Positions 34,798 through 43,374 are shown, counted from the stretch's first letter. The stretch is 56,292 nucleotides of DNA from Clostridia bacterium (GCA_017439965.1 JAFSID010000013.1:1-56292); one strand, 5' to 3'. A program made the numbers and translations. The notes: generated from the letters alone by a model not told the origin.

Positions 34798-35965
34798 TGT
34801 ATATCACCTGATGTTCAAGAGTTTTGAGCGCGTTTTCGATGAGAGCTTTGCGGTCGAGACCTTCCTCGGCGCGAATTACCTTTTCAAGCACGGGTCGTGT
34901 TCTCGGATGAGGAGGCGTGAATACCGTACAGCAATCCTCGTACGGCTCGATTGAAGTCGCAAAGGTATCAATGCGACGGGCTATCTGTACTATTTCCTCC
35001 TTGTCCATTCCAATCAGCGGACGGAACACGGGAATCGTCGGCACGCAGTCGGTTACCGCAAGAGCCTGCATTGTCTGACTTGCAACCTGACCGATGCTCT
35101 CGCCCGTTATCAGCGCGTTAGCGTTAACGCGACGGGCAACCTCGTCGGCAATCTCCATCATAAAGCGACGGAGAATAAGAGTGAAATAATCGTACTCGCA
35201 GTTGTCTCGGATAGCCTCCTGAATTTCCGTAAGAGACACCTTATTAAAATGCATCTTGTCGGTATAACGGCAAAGCTTACCTGCAAGCGTCTTTACCTTT
35301 TCAAGCGCGCGCTCGGAGGTATAAGGGAAGCTTTCAAAGTGGAGCGCATCCACCTCAACGCCTCTCTTTGCCATCATCCAGCCTGCAACGGGAGAGTCGA
35401 TACCTCCCGACAGAAGAAGCAGGCCTCTGCCTCCCGTTCCATAGGGAAGACCTCCCGCGCCCATCGTTTTTCCTGCGTGAATGAAGGCGTATTTCTCACG
35501 CACCTCTATCATAACCGTTATCTCGGGGTTGATGACGTCAACCGCAATATCGGGGCATTTTTCGGAAAGCTCTCCGCCTACCTCCATCATAATCTGAGGA
35601 GTCGTATAAGGGAAGGTCTTGTCACTTCTTCTTGCGTCCGCCTTGAAGGAGCGATAGCCCTCAAGGTGAGGCGGAATGTACTCAAGCGCAACTCTCATAA
35701 TCTCCTCCATGCTCTTTTCGGCACGGTAGGCAATACAAAGGGAAACTATTCCGAAAATTCTGGAAAGCGCGTCGTGAGCTATCTCAACGTCCTCGTCACG
35801 CTCGGGAGTGACGTAGACGGTGGACTGCATATATTCAAGCTCGTATTCACCGATAAGTCCCTTGAGACGACGGCGAATCGAATCGGCAAGCTGTTTTTCA
35901 AAGGCACGTCTGTTTGCGCCCTTCAGAATTATCTCACCGTATTTTAAAAGTATGGTTCTTTTCAT
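34784..35965 (-). CDS. thiI: tRNA 4-thiouridine synthase ThiI
   Basis: A 393-residue sulfurtransferase making s4U8 in tRNA and possibly feeding thiamine thiazole synthesis. It has an N-terminal ferredoxin-like plus THUMP region (ILLKYGEIILKGANRRAFEK) and a PP-loop pyrophosphatase domain (LLSGGIDSPVAGWMMAKRG near residue 184). It lacks the C-terminal rhodanese domain of the E. coli protein, like the Bacillus form. Such short forms depend on a dedicated cysteine desulfurase, and one lies immediately upstream with a 1-nt overlap. Confidence 0.94.
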   Translation of the reverse strand: MKRTILLKYGEIILKGANRRAFEKQLADSIRRRLKGLIGEYELEYMQSTVYVTPERDEDVEIAHDALSRIFGIVSLCIAYRAEKSMEEIMRVALEYIPPHLEGYRSFKADARRSDKTFPYTTPQIMMEVGGELSEKCPDIAVDVINPEITVMIEVREKYAFIHAGKTMGAGGLPYGTGGRGLLLLSGGIDSPVAGWMMAKRGVEVDALHFESFPYTSERALEKVKTLAGKLCRYTDKMHFNKVSLTEIQEAIRDNCEYDYFTLILRRFMMEIADEVARRVNANALITGESIGQVASQTMQALAVTDCVPTIPVFRPLIGMDKEEIVQIARRIDTFATSIEPYEDCCTVFTPPHPRTRPVLEKVIRAEEGLDRKALIENALKTLEHQVIYNEAF

Positions 35966-37092
35966 TATCTGTTACCTTTCAAGCGTTGTATTTCCTCTTT
36001 TAAAGCCGTTGCGAAGGCTTCTATTTCCTCCTCGGTGTTAAGACCCGAAAGACTTACTCTGACTGCTCCCTCAAGTCCCGATTTATCAAGACCGAACGCC
36101 TCGAGCACCGAGCTTGTTTTAGCCTTTGAGGAGCAGGCAGACCCGCTGGAAACGAATATGCCTCTTGCAGACAGCGAGTGAAGGAGCGTTTCACTTCTTA
36201 TTCCCTTGACCGAGAGGTTCGTGACTGTCGGGCTTTTTCTTTCGGGGAGGTTTAAGGTCACCCCGTCAACCTCGGACAAAAGTGTCACAAGTCTATCCGA
36301 CAGAGCCGAAAGCCTTTGAGTCCTTTCTCTATCTTTTGCAAGAGACTCAATTGAAGCACCGAGGGAGGCAATTCCGACGGTATTCTCGGTACCGCTTCTC
36401 ATTCCCTTTTCCTGACCTCCGCCGAAAATTACGGGTGCGAGAGGTATGGGCTTTAAAAGTGCCAGAGCGCCGACGCCCTTGAGAGCGTGTACCTTATGCG
36501 CGGAGACCGACACCATATCAGCACCAAGCCCCGACAGAGTAAAGCTGTCCTTCAAAAAGGCTTGCACGCAATCCGAGTGTATAAGCGCTCTCGGATAACG
36601 CTTCTTGACTCTCTTGGAGATTTCAGCAACGGGATATATTGCGCCCGTCTCGTTGTTGGTATGCATGACCGACACGAGACACACGGGAGCGTCAAGAGAC
36701 GCTTCAAGCTCGTCCATATCGATTCTGCCCTCTCGGGTAGAAAGATAAACCACCTCAAAGCCACGTCGCTCAAGCTCACGACAGCATTCAAGCACCGACG
36801 GATGCTCGGAATTTGTGGTTATTATTCTGTTACCTGCACGGCGGTTTTTTTCAGCACCCGACAAAAGCGCTAAATTGTTTGCCTCGCTTCCCGAGGCAGT
36901 AAAGACGACCTGACCTGCACCGAGAAGCCTTGCAAGTGACTCACGCACGCGGGATATTACCTTCTCAGCCTCAAAGCCGAGCGTGTGAAGGCTGGAGGGG
37001 TTTCCGTAAAGAGAGAGGGCTTCCCTTATCCTCTCCTCCACCTCGGGTATAAGAGGAGTCGTTGCAGCGTTGTCGAGATATATATTCGGCAT
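35965..37092 (-). CDS. Cysteine desulfurase (NifS/IscS family)
   Basis: A 375-residue PLP enzyme that strips sulfur from cysteine as an enzyme persulfide. MPNIYLDNAATTPLIPEVEE opens the protein. The PLP lysine is in VSVSAHKVHALKGVGAL, and the persulfide cysteine in FVSSGSACSSKAKTSS near residue 328. Placement directly before a rhodanese-less thiI mirrors the Bacillus NifZ-ThiI pair, so its main client is probably ThiI. It starts about 34 nt after a symmetric divergent promoter. Confidence 0.93.
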   Translation of the reverse strand: MPNIYLDNAATTPLIPEVEERIREALSLYGNPSSLHTLGFEAEKVISRVRESLARLLGAGQVVFTASGSEANNLALLSGAEKNRRAGNRIITTNSEHPSVLECCRELERRGFEVVYLSTREGRIDMDELEASLDAPVCLVSVMHTNNETGAIYPVAEISKRVKKRYPRALIHSDCVQAFLKDSFTLSGLGADMVSVSAHKVHALKGVGALALLKPIPLAPVIFGGGQEKGMRSGTENTVGIASLGASIESLAKDRERTQRLSALSDRLVTLLSEVDGVTLNLPERKSPTVTNLSVKGIRSETLLHSLSARGIFVSSGSACSSKAKTSSVLEAFGLDKSGLEGAVRVSLSGLNTEEEIEAFATALKEEIQRLKGNR

Positions 37093-37128
37093 ATGTTGAC
37101 CTCAATTATTAAAAATTTGCTTACCTCT

Positions 37129-37162
37129 CTTGATTATATTATAAATTTGTATTATAATCAAG
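37129..37162. promoter_or_regulatory. Symmetric divergent promoter
   Basis: A perfect inverted repeat, CTTGATTATA (37129-37138) and TATAATCAAG (37153-37162), with a 14-bp centre. On the plus strand it gives TTGATT, 17 bp, TATAAT toward dus. On the minus strand it gives exactly TTGATT, 17 bp, TATAAT toward the cysteine desulfurase operon. Each arm therefore supplies the -35 of one promoter and the -10 of the other. Confidence 0.75.
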
Positions 37163-37199
37163 TAAGAGTTTGATTTTTTTGAAAAATTTTAGGTAAAAA

Positions 37200-38147
37200 A
37201 TGGATTACAATAACACAAAGCTTATACTTGCTCCTATGGCAGGCTTTGGAGATTCCGCCTTCCGCACCGTCTGTAAGCGATGGGGAGCGGACGAGGTCGT
37301 CAGCGAAATGATATCGGCTAAGGCCACCGTCTTTCGTGACAAAAAGACTCTTGAGCTTGCAAAGAGATGCGACGAGGAAACGCCCTTCCGCATACAGCTT
37401 TTCGGGTCAGAGCCCGAAATAATCGAGGAGGCGGCGTCAATACTTGCCGAAAAGTGCCGACCCGACGGCTTTGATATCAATATGGGCTGTCCCGTCGGAA
37501 AGATAGTCAAAAACGGTGAAGGCTCTGCTCTTATGAAAAATCCCGCGCTGGTTGAAAAAATCGTATATTCAGCCGTCAAGGGAGCAGGAGGCTTGCCCGT
37601 CAGCGTCAAGATAAGACGCGGATTTTCTCCCGATACCGTCAACGCAGTTGAGGTGGCTCTTGCCGCCGAGTCGGGAGGTGCCGACAGAATAGCCGTACAC
37701 GGAAGAACGCGCGACCAGATGTATATGCCCCCCGTGAATCTCGACGTTATTGCGGACGTCAAGCGCGCCGTCAAGGTGGAGGTCATCGGAAACGGTGATA
37801 TCACCTCTCCCGAGAAGGCTCTCGAAATGCTTGACAAAACGGGCTGTGACCACCTTATGATAGGCAGAGGAGCGCTCGGCAGACCTTGGATATTTTCCGA
37901 GATTTCCGCAGTGCTGAAGGGAAACGAAGCGCCCGTGATTCCTACGGGCGAGGCTTTGTATCAAGCAATGACGGAGCATCTGTCTCTCGCTCTTCAGGAC
38001 AAGGGCGAGTCTCGGGCAATTCCCGAGGCAAGAGCGCAGATTGCCCATTATATAAAGGGTGTGCGAGGAGCGGCAGAGGTAAGAAACCGAGTCAACCACG
38101 CCACGAGCTATAACGAAATTTGCGAAATACTTAAAACTATTCTATAA
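37200..38147 (+). CDS. dus: tRNA-dihydrouridine synthase
   Basis: A 315-residue FMN enzyme reducing uridines in tRNA D-loops with NAD(P)H. LAPMAGFGDSAFR binds FMN at the N-terminus. FDINMGCPVGKIVKNGEG contains the catalytic cysteine near residue 101. VHGRTRDQMY and VIGNGDITSPEKA, then LMIGRGALGRPWIF, are further Dus signatures. The subtype is of DusB kind judging from length. The ribosome-binding site is weak (TTTTAGG). The gene is followed 37 nt later by an ECF sigma gene, possibly in the same transcript. Confidence 0.93.
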   Translation: MDYNNTKLILAPMAGFGDSAFRTVCKRWGADEVVSEMISAKATVFRDKKTLELAKRCDEETPFRIQLFGSEPEIIEEAASILAEKCRPDGFDINMGCPVGKIVKNGEGSALMKNPALVEKIVYSAVKGAGGLPVSVKIRRGFSPDTVNAVEVALAAESGGADRIAVHGRTRDQMYMPPVNLDVIADVKRAVKVEVIGNGDITSPEKALEMLDKTGCDHLMIGRGALGRPWIFSEISAVLKGNEAPVIPTGEALYQAMTEHLSLALQDKGESRAIPEARAQIAHYIKGVRGAAEVRNRVNHATSYNEICEILKTIL

Positions 38148-38184
38148 AAATATAAAAGCTGACGAAAGGAGTGTGACGGAGCAA

Positions 38185-38730
38185 ATGGATAACAATCTTA
38201 ACAAATCATATATCAATAAAATCCGTCACGGAGATATGCACGCCTTTGAAGAGCTTGTGCAATACAACACTCCCTTCGTAATGTCGGTCTGTCTGTCGCT
38301 TATGAAGAATAAGCATGATGCCGAGGACGCTTGTCAGGAGGTTTTCCTCAAGGTGTGGAAAAGTCTGTCACGCTTCAGAGGAGAAAGCGCCTTCACCACC
38401 TACTTATACACGGTGAGCCGTAACACCTGCCTTGATATTCTCAAGAAGAACGGCAAGAACGAGTGCGAGGAAATTCCCGAGGCGCTTGCCGACGGAAGCG
38501 GTACTCCCGAGGAGCAATATATCAAGCGTGAGTTCAACGAGCTTCTTGACGAATGTCTCAACGCGCTCGAGGAGGATATGAGAACGGTATTGCTTCTCAG
38601 GGAAAAGGCAGGTCTTTCATATACGGAAATTGCCGAAACGCTTCTCATTTCCGAGGGCACGGTGAAAAGCCGTATAAGTCGGGCAAGAGAAAAGCTTTTA
38701 AAATTAATGAAAGAAAAAAACGCTTTTTGA
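38185..38730 (+). CDS. ECF-type RNA polymerase sigma factor
   Basis: A 181-residue sigma factor. Region 2 includes HDAEDACQEVFLKVWKSLSR and FTTYLYTVSRNTCLDIL. Region 4 includes VLLLREKAGLSYTEIAETLL followed by ISEGTVKSRISRAREKL. The ATG at 38185 is preferred; a GTG at 38173 is only 1 nt from the AAAGGAG site, whereas the ATG is 13 nt away, so neither spacing is ideal. It is paired with a zinc-finger anti-sigma gene at 39158, but a repeat-filled gap of about 430 bp lies between them. Confidence 0.9.
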   Translation: MDNNLNKSYINKIRHGDMHAFEELVQYNTPFVMSVCLSLMKNKHDAEDACQEVFLKVWKSLSRFRGESAFTTYLYTVSRNTCLDILKKNGKNECEEIPEALADGSGTPEEQYIKREFNELLDECLNALEEDMRTVLLLREKAGLSYTEIAETLLISEGTVKSRISRAREKLLKLMKEKNAF

Positions 38731-38758
38731 CGGAACTAAAATAAAAATTTTCCGTCAA
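38727..38758 (+). promoter_or_regulatory. Inverted repeat with an ECF-like promoter pattern
   Basis: 9-bp arms TTGACGGAA and TTCCGTCAA (38727-38735, 38750-38758) cover the sigma stop codon. Read as a promoter, GGAAC (38732-38736), 16 bp and CGTC (38753-38756) match the general ECF pattern. It may instead be a weak terminator, as no T-run follows. Confidence 0.4.
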
Positions 38759-38822
38759 AGATAATAGAAACGGAATAGCGTGTCACCAAATACTCTGCGT
38801 ATTTCAAGGTGCTATTATCCCG

Positions 38823-39119
38823 CAGATAACGCGGTATTGGACAAAAATTTCAATTAATTCTACCGCTTGACAGTTTTGAATAAAGATTTTTGTTCAAGAC
38901 AAGGCGTCAAGGGTAGGAGCGCCGACGGAATACTTCCGTATTTCGAGGCGGTCATATCCCGCAGATACGCGGTATTGGACAAAAATTTCAATTAATTCTA
39001 CCGCTTGACAGTTTTGAATAAAGATTTTTGTTCAAGACAAGGCATCAAGGGTAGGAGCGCCGACGGAATACTTCCGTATTTCGAGGCGGTCATATCCCGT
39101 AGATAACGCGGTATTGGAC
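38823..39119 (+). repeat. Tandem direct repeat of about 139 bp
   Basis: Two nearly identical units (38823-38961 and 38962-39099) differ by one deleted base and one substitution. A partial copy follows (39100-39119), and a more diverged half-copy precedes them (about 38777-38822). Equivalent sites (GGTATTGG) are at 38833, 38971 and 39110. Each unit contains a small hairpin (ACGGAA, TAC, TTCCGT) and a larger imperfect inverted repeat (GACAAAAATTT against AGATTTTTGTTC). No coding potential is evident. It separates the sigma and anti-sigma genes. Confidence 0.9.
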
Positions 39120-39157
39120 AAAAAGATTATTCAAAAAAAGGAGGTAAGAGTATCATT

Positions 39158-39985
39158 ATGACCTGTAACGACTTTCGTTCATATATGTGGGAAGATAACG
39201 TCCCCGACGAAGCTTTAAAGCATCTCGAGGAATGTCCCGAATGTAAAAAAGAATACGAGCTTGTAAAAAAGATGCGTAGCTCTCTTGCCTCAAGCGAGGA
39301 TATGACGGGAAGAATTATGGCAAGAATCGTAAAGGAAAAGCGCCGTCAGATATTCAAGACGGTGTCGAGAATTGCCGCAGCCCTCGTTATTCTTTTTGCA
39401 GTGGGTATTTTTGCAAGACTTGCTATCAACTCGGGCTTCGTTGCCAAGGAGAGTGTAAACGACAACGGTGCGTTTGAGAGTGAGGAGATAGGTTTTGTAA
39501 CAAAGAGCGAAAGCACTGCGTCGGACGACCGAGACTATTCAAGTGACGGAAGCCTGAACGATATATTCGACTACAACTATCCTATGGAGGCGGAGCCAGA
39601 GGAGGACTTCGTTCCGATGGAGCCCGAGTCACCCGCGCCCGAGCCCGAAACGGCGTCGGGCTCGCCCAATATGGAAAAAGACACCGTCGAGAGCGAGGAG
39701 GCGCCTGCTCACGACCTTTATATGCTCCTCAACGAGTACAAGGACAATCACGGAATATCACAGCACACCGCGGACATTATCGTCTCAGGTGGAAGTCTTG
39801 ACGAGGTGCTTGACACCCTTTATGAATTGGGCGCCGTAATCGTCGATTCTCACGTTGAAATAGACGGAGACTATTACTTTGAAGCGCAAACGCTTCTTGA
39901 AAAGGCAGGCTTTACCGTAGCACTTACGTCAAGCTCTGAAACTGTTAAGAAAACGCTTATTTACTTTGAAGATTTGCTGATTTAA
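39158..39985 (+). CDS. Zinc-finger (ZAS) membrane anti-sigma factor
   Basis: A 275-residue protein. Residues 1-35 form the anti-sigma zinc finger (MTCNDFRSYMWED, HLEECPEC giving HxxxCxxC with C3). A membrane helix is at about 70-88 (IAAALVILFAVGIFARLAI). A long acidic linker follows (MEAEPEEDFVPMEPESPAPE) and then an extracellular domain of about 80 residues. It should hold the ECF sigma factor at the membrane until an envelope signal releases it. AAGGAGG precedes the ATG. The extracytoplasmic sensor domain is not recognised. Confidence 0.85.
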   Translation: MTCNDFRSYMWEDNVPDEALKHLEECPECKKEYELVKKMRSSLASSEDMTGRIMARIVKEKRRQIFKTVSRIAAALVILFAVGIFARLAINSGFVAKESVNDNGAFESEEIGFVTKSESTASDDRDYSSDGSLNDIFDYNYPMEAEPEEDFVPMEPESPAPEPETASGSPNMEKDTVESEEAPAHDLYMLLNEYKDNHGISQHTADIIVSGGSLDEVLDTLYELGAVIVDSHVEIDGDYYFEAQTLLEKAGFTVALTSSSETVKKTLIYFEDLLI

Positions 39986-39995
39986 GGGAGACGGT

Positions 39996-41411
39996 ATGGT
40001 TTTTTCAAGCTTAATATTTCTGTTTATGTTTTTGGTGTTTACCCTTACGGGCTACTATATTCTCCCGAGAGTAGCGCGAAACACGTTTTTGCTTATAGTA
40101 AGTCTGTTCTTCTATGCATGGGGAGAACCGTCCTACGTTATAGTGATGATAATCTCTATCGTCTTAAACTATACCGCAGGCAGACTTATTGCCCATTACA
40201 AGAGCCGTGAGAAAATTGTGGGCGCAAAAATCACGGTTGCCGTGCTTTCCGTTATCGACATCGGACTTTTGGTATTTTTCAAATACACGGGCTTTATCTT
40301 CGACAATATTTCCTCACTCTTCAAAATATCCTTCCCGTTTGACCCGTTCATCGACTCAATCGTTTTACCCATCGGTATTTCATTTTACACCTTCCAGATG
40401 ATGTCCTACGTCATCGACGTTTACAGAGGAGACACCGCGGTACAGAAGAATATTCTCGACTTCGGCTGCTACGTATCACTGTTTCCTCAGCTTATTGCGG
40501 GCCCCATCGTTCAATATAAGACGGTTGCGGACCAAATGAAAAACCGCCGTGAGAATCTCACGACGTTTGCCGAGGGTGTTATACGCTTCGTTGTAGGTCT
40601 CGGAAAAAAGGTGCTTCTCGCAAACGGCGTCGGAATTATCTGGGACACGGTTGCGGGCTATGACCTTGCAACGCTTCCGACACTCACCGCGCTTATCGGC
40701 TCGGTTGCCTTTTCCTTCCAGATATATTTTGACTTTTCGGGCTATTCGGATATGGCAATCGGTCTCGGCAAGATGCTGGGCTTTGAATTTTTAGAAAACT
40801 TCAATTACCCCTATATTTCCAAAAGCGTTACGGACTTTTGGAGAAGGTGGCACATTTCCCTCTCCTCCTGGTTCCGTGATTACGTTTATATTCCTCTCGG
40901 CGGTAACCGTCGGGGCTTTGCAAAGCAAATACGCAACATTGCAATCGTTTGGCTTTGTACGGGAATATGGCACGGAGCAAGCTGGAACTTTGTTCTGTGG
41001 GGAGCTTGGTTCGGAATACTTCTCATTGCCGAAAAGCTGTTTCTTCTCAAGGCGCTCGAAAGACTTCCGCGCTTCGTTTCTCATATATGGGCGCTCTTCT
41101 GCGCTTGGTTCGGTTGGGTAATATTTGCAAACGAGGACCTCTCCCGACTCGGTCAGTATATAAAGGCGCTCTTCGGAGGCTCAGGCGTATTTGCCGACGG
41201 TCAGTCACTCTGGCTTCTCTCAAATTACGCTATCCTCTTCGTTATCGCCGCAATTGCCTCCACTCCTCTTTGCAAAAATCTGTGGAAAAAGGTTGAAAAT
41301 TGCTCCTTTGCTCCCGTGTTGAGAGTTTTGTTCGTTGTGGCAATTCTCGTTTTGTGTACCGCTTACGTGGTATCCTCAACCTACAATCCCTTTATCTATT
41401 TCCGTTTTTAA
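39996..41411 (+). CDS. MBOAT-family O-acyltransferase (AlgI/DltB-like)
   Basis: A 471-residue polytopic membrane enzyme that passes acyl groups across the membrane to cell-surface glycans. Recognisable segments are FFYAWGEPSYVIVMI, the re-entrant-loop region YFDFSGYSDMAIGLGKMLGF and FWRRWHISLSSWFRDYVYIP. The catalytic histidine is in CTGIWHGASWNFVLWG. It is followed 9 nt later by its DHHW partner, the usual AlgI-AlgJ arrangement. It starts 10 nt after the anti-sigma gene, so glycan acylation may be part of that regulon. Confidence 0.93.
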   Translation: MVFSSLIFLFMFLVFTLTGYYILPRVARNTFLLIVSLFFYAWGEPSYVIVMIISIVLNYTAGRLIAHYKSREKIVGAKITVAVLSVIDIGLLVFFKYTGFIFDNISSLFKISFPFDPFIDSIVLPIGISFYTFQMMSYVIDVYRGDTAVQKNILDFGCYVSLFPQLIAGPIVQYKTVADQMKNRRENLTTFAEGVIRFVVGLGKKVLLANGVGIIWDTVAGYDLATLPTLTALIGSVAFSFQIYFDFSGYSDMAIGLGKMLGFEFLENFNYPYISKSVTDFWRRWHISLSSWFRDYVYIPLGGNRRGFAKQIRNIAIVWLCTGIWHGASWNFVLWGAWFGILLIAEKLFLLKALERLPRFVSHIWALFCAWFGWVIFANEDLSRLGQYIKALFGGSGVFADGQSLWLLSNYAILFVIAAIASTPLCKNLWKKVENCSFAPVLRVLFVVAILVLCTAYVVSSTYNPFIYFRF

Positions 41412-41420
41412 GGAGGCAGT

Positions 41421-42521
41421 ATGAAAAAAGCTGAAGCAATTATTATAACTGCGGTTTTTTCCCTGCTTCTCGTCGTGGGACTTGTGGGAACGCTTATTTC
41501 GGATAAGCCCGATTTCTCGGAATGGGAAAACCGTGAGCTTGCAGAATTTCCCGAGGCAAGCGTTGACTCGGTGCTGTCGGGCAAATTCGGTCAGGAATTT
41601 GAGGGTTGGCTTACAGACCGCTTCGTTGCAAGAGATTTCTGGGTCAAGCTCAAAAGAGCCTCCGACTCGGCTCTCGGCATTAAGGAATCAAACGGCGTGG
41701 TCGTAGGAAATAACGCACTGTTTGATATTCCCGACAAGGCAAGCGAAAAGGCAGTCGAAAAGAATATTTCGGCAATCAACGCCTTTCAAAAGAAAACAAG
41801 CCTTCCAACCTCAATAATACTCGTTCCGTCTACCGCTACGGTGTTTTATGAGGATGCGCCCTCTCTCTTCCCTTCAAACGACGAGGAGGCGCTTGTTGAG
41901 AATATCTATTCAAGGCTTGACAACGTCACCGCCGTTGATACCCTTCCCGTGCTTCGCGCGATGACGCTTGACGAGGCTTTTTATAAGACAGACCATCACT
42001 GGACGAGTAAAGGCGCGGCGGCGGTTTATTCCGCCTGGAGAAATATAGAAAACACCTTTGAGCTTGAAGAGGTGGCAGAGGATTTTTACGGTACTCTTAC
42101 CTCACGCTCGGGAGATATTTCCATAAAGGCTGATACGGTTGAGAAAATTACGTCGGGTGACGCCTTCGTCTCCTGCAAGGTTTTCGACGGCGTTAATACC
42201 ACCGAATACCCGTCAATGTACTTTGATTCCTATCTCGGACTTAAGGATAAGTATTCCTACTTCCTTGGCACGAATCAGCCGATGGTAACGCTTGAGACCG
42301 CAAACGGTACGGGCAGAGTCCTGCTTATGCTCAAGGACTCCTTTGCTCATTCCTTCGTACAATGCGCCTCAGAAGATTTTGATAAGGTCATTCTCGTTGA
42401 CCTCCGCTATCTTACCTCTCCTCTCGATACACTCCTTGACCTTGATGAAGTCACCGACGTGCTTTTCCTTTATAGCCTTGAAAACTTCACCACTCAGGAT
42501 AATATGATGTGGATAAAATAA
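41421..42521 (+). CDS. DHHW-family protein (AlgX/AlgJ-like acetyltransfer partner)
   Basis: A 366-residue exported protein with an N-terminal signal anchor (AIIITAVFSLLLVVGLVGTL). The name-giving motif is in YKTDHHWTSKGAAAVYSAW near residue 190. A candidate serine lies in LLMLKDSFAHSFVQ, where SGNH-like hydrolases carry the nucleophile. Such proteins take the acyl group from the MBOAT channel and transfer it to a wall or exopolysaccharide acceptor. It is co-transcribed with the MBOAT gene and ends at a strong terminator. Confidence 0.9.
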   Translation: MKKAEAIIITAVFSLLLVVGLVGTLISDKPDFSEWENRELAEFPEASVDSVLSGKFGQEFEGWLTDRFVARDFWVKLKRASDSALGIKESNGVVVGNNALFDIPDKASEKAVEKNISAINAFQKKTSLPTSIILVPSTATVFYEDAPSLFPSNDEEALVENIYSRLDNVTAVDTLPVLRAMTLDEAFYKTDHHWTSKGAAAVYSAWRNIENTFELEEVAEDFYGTLTSRSGDISIKADTVEKITSGDAFVSCKVFDGVNTTEYPSMYFDSYLGLKDKYSYFLGTNQPMVTLETANGTGRVLLMLKDSFAHSFVQCASEDFDKVILVDLRYLTSPLDTLLDLDEVTDVLFLYSLENFTTQDNMMWIK

Positions 42522-42555
42522 ATTAAAGCCGCAGGGGAAACCCTGCGGCTTTAAT
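42522..42555. terminator. Bidirectional terminator
   Basis: A 15-bp perfect stem (ATTAAAGCCGCAGGG) with a GAAA tetraloop. It touches the stop codon of the convergent small gene at 42555. Confidence 0.9.
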
Positions 42556-42773
42556 TATAGATGTTTTCTCAACCACTCAGGCATATTCGGATCGTTTATA
42601 CTCCAAGATTCTACTATATGTTCATCTTCTTGCCAAACATTTTCGTCTCCATCAAAGAATTTTTGTCTGCTACATTTATATTTTATCACCTCACCACCCT
42701 CAACTCTGTACTCGTAATGATAATAATTATGTTTTCCAAAGCCTTTATACTCTTCTGTGGAATAAATCATCAT
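42555..42773 (-). CDS. Small hypothetical protein
   Basis: A 72-residue protein rich in aromatic and charged residues (YYHYEYRVEGGEVIKYKC; VESWSINDPNMPEWLRKHL at the C-terminus). No signal peptide or membrane helix is seen. The ATG at 42773 is 7 nt after AAGGAG, so expression is likely. It is the last gene of an AT-rich cluster of small genes. Function unknown. Confidence 0.6.
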   Translation of the reverse strand: MMIYSTEEYKGFGKHNYYHYEYRVEGGEVIKYKCSRQKFFDGDENVWQEDEHIVESWSINDPNMPEWLRKHL

Positions 42774-42788
42774 TGTGTGTCTCCTTTC

Positions 42789-42995
42789 TCAGTCGTCTAC
42801 CTCTATAATTTCATATTCAGGATTATCGAATTCGTCCTCGTCATAATCATAATCTCCGGGGTTAGACATATGAAGAATTTCAGCTCCCTCGCGTGTGCAA
42901 GAACGCAAATACAGAGCGTGTTCTTCTGCGTCCTCCTCGGTATCGAAAATTTCGTCCTGCTCCTCGCCGTCAAAAATCAATTTAAACTTTGACAT
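42789..42995 (-). CDS. Nested short form of the acidic protein
   Basis: The internal in-frame ATG at 42995 is preceded by AAGGAG with an ideal 8-nt spacer. It would give a soluble 68-residue acidic protein starting MSKFKLIFDGEEQDE. Either the gene makes a membrane form and a soluble form, or two originally separate genes fused by loss of a stop. Confidence 0.5.
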   Translation of the reverse strand: MSKFKLIFDGEEQDEIFDTEEDAEEHALYLRSCTREGAEILHMSNPGDYDYDEDEFDNPEYEIIEVDD

Positions 42996-43142
42996 AATAT
43001 CATCTCCTTCTAAATTATTTTCATTTTGTTTTTTTCTGCTTGCAACAGCATATAAGCAAGCACCTGCAACTAAAGTGCATATAGCACCAAAAGCTATCGC
43101 TGCCACTCTTTTTTTATCGTTGCATATTCTTCTAACAGCCAT
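42789..43142 (-). CDS. Small membrane-anchored acidic protein (long form)
   Basis: A 117-residue frame. Residues of about 13-33 form a membrane helix (AAIAFGAICTLVAGACLYAV) after a basic N-terminus. Residues 50-117 are strongly acidic (IFDGEEQDEIFDTEEDAEEH, DYDYDEDEFDNPEYEIIEVDD cited as composition). AAGGAGG lies 7 nt before the ATG. An internal ATG with an equally strong ribosome-binding site lies at 42995, so two products are possible. Function unknown. Confidence 0.6.
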   Translation of the reverse strand: MAVRRICNDKKRVAAIAFGAICTLVAGACLYAVASRKKQNENNLEGDDIMSKFKLIFDGEEQDEIFDTEEDAEEHALYLRSCTREGAEILHMSNPGDYDYDEDEFDNPEYEIIEVDD

Positions 43143-43164
43143 TTTATACCTCCTTCAGTATTTC

Positions 43165-43347
43165 TTATTTTCCGTGAATGTATTTCTTGCGGTCTGACAT
43201 ATGTTTTGCAGCAAGCTTGCTACCATTTCTCAATCCATCAGACATAAGCTCCATAAAATAAGCGTCTTTTTCATCGCACAGTTTATGCAATCTCTTGTTT
43301 TCAGCTACAAGACGTTTGTTTTCTGCTCGTATGTTAAATAATTTCAT
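43165..43347 (-). CDS. Small coiled-coil hypothetical protein
   Basis: A 60-residue basic protein with a leucine-zipper-like N-terminal half (IRAENKRLVAENKRLHKLCD) that should dimerise, then a short polar tail. AAGGGG is 7 nt before the ATG at 43347. No DNA-binding motif is evident. It is in the minus-strand small-gene cluster. Confidence 0.55.
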   Translation of the reverse strand: MKLFNIRAENKRLVAENKRLHKLCDEKDAYFMELMSDGLRNGSKLAAKHMSDRKKYIHGK

Positions 43348-43374
43348 ATCTAATCCCCTTGATACCGTTAAAAG

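Noticed and set aside
38823..39119. CRISPR array
   Set aside because: The units are about 139 bp and continuous, with no short repeat/unique spacer pattern and no cas genes.
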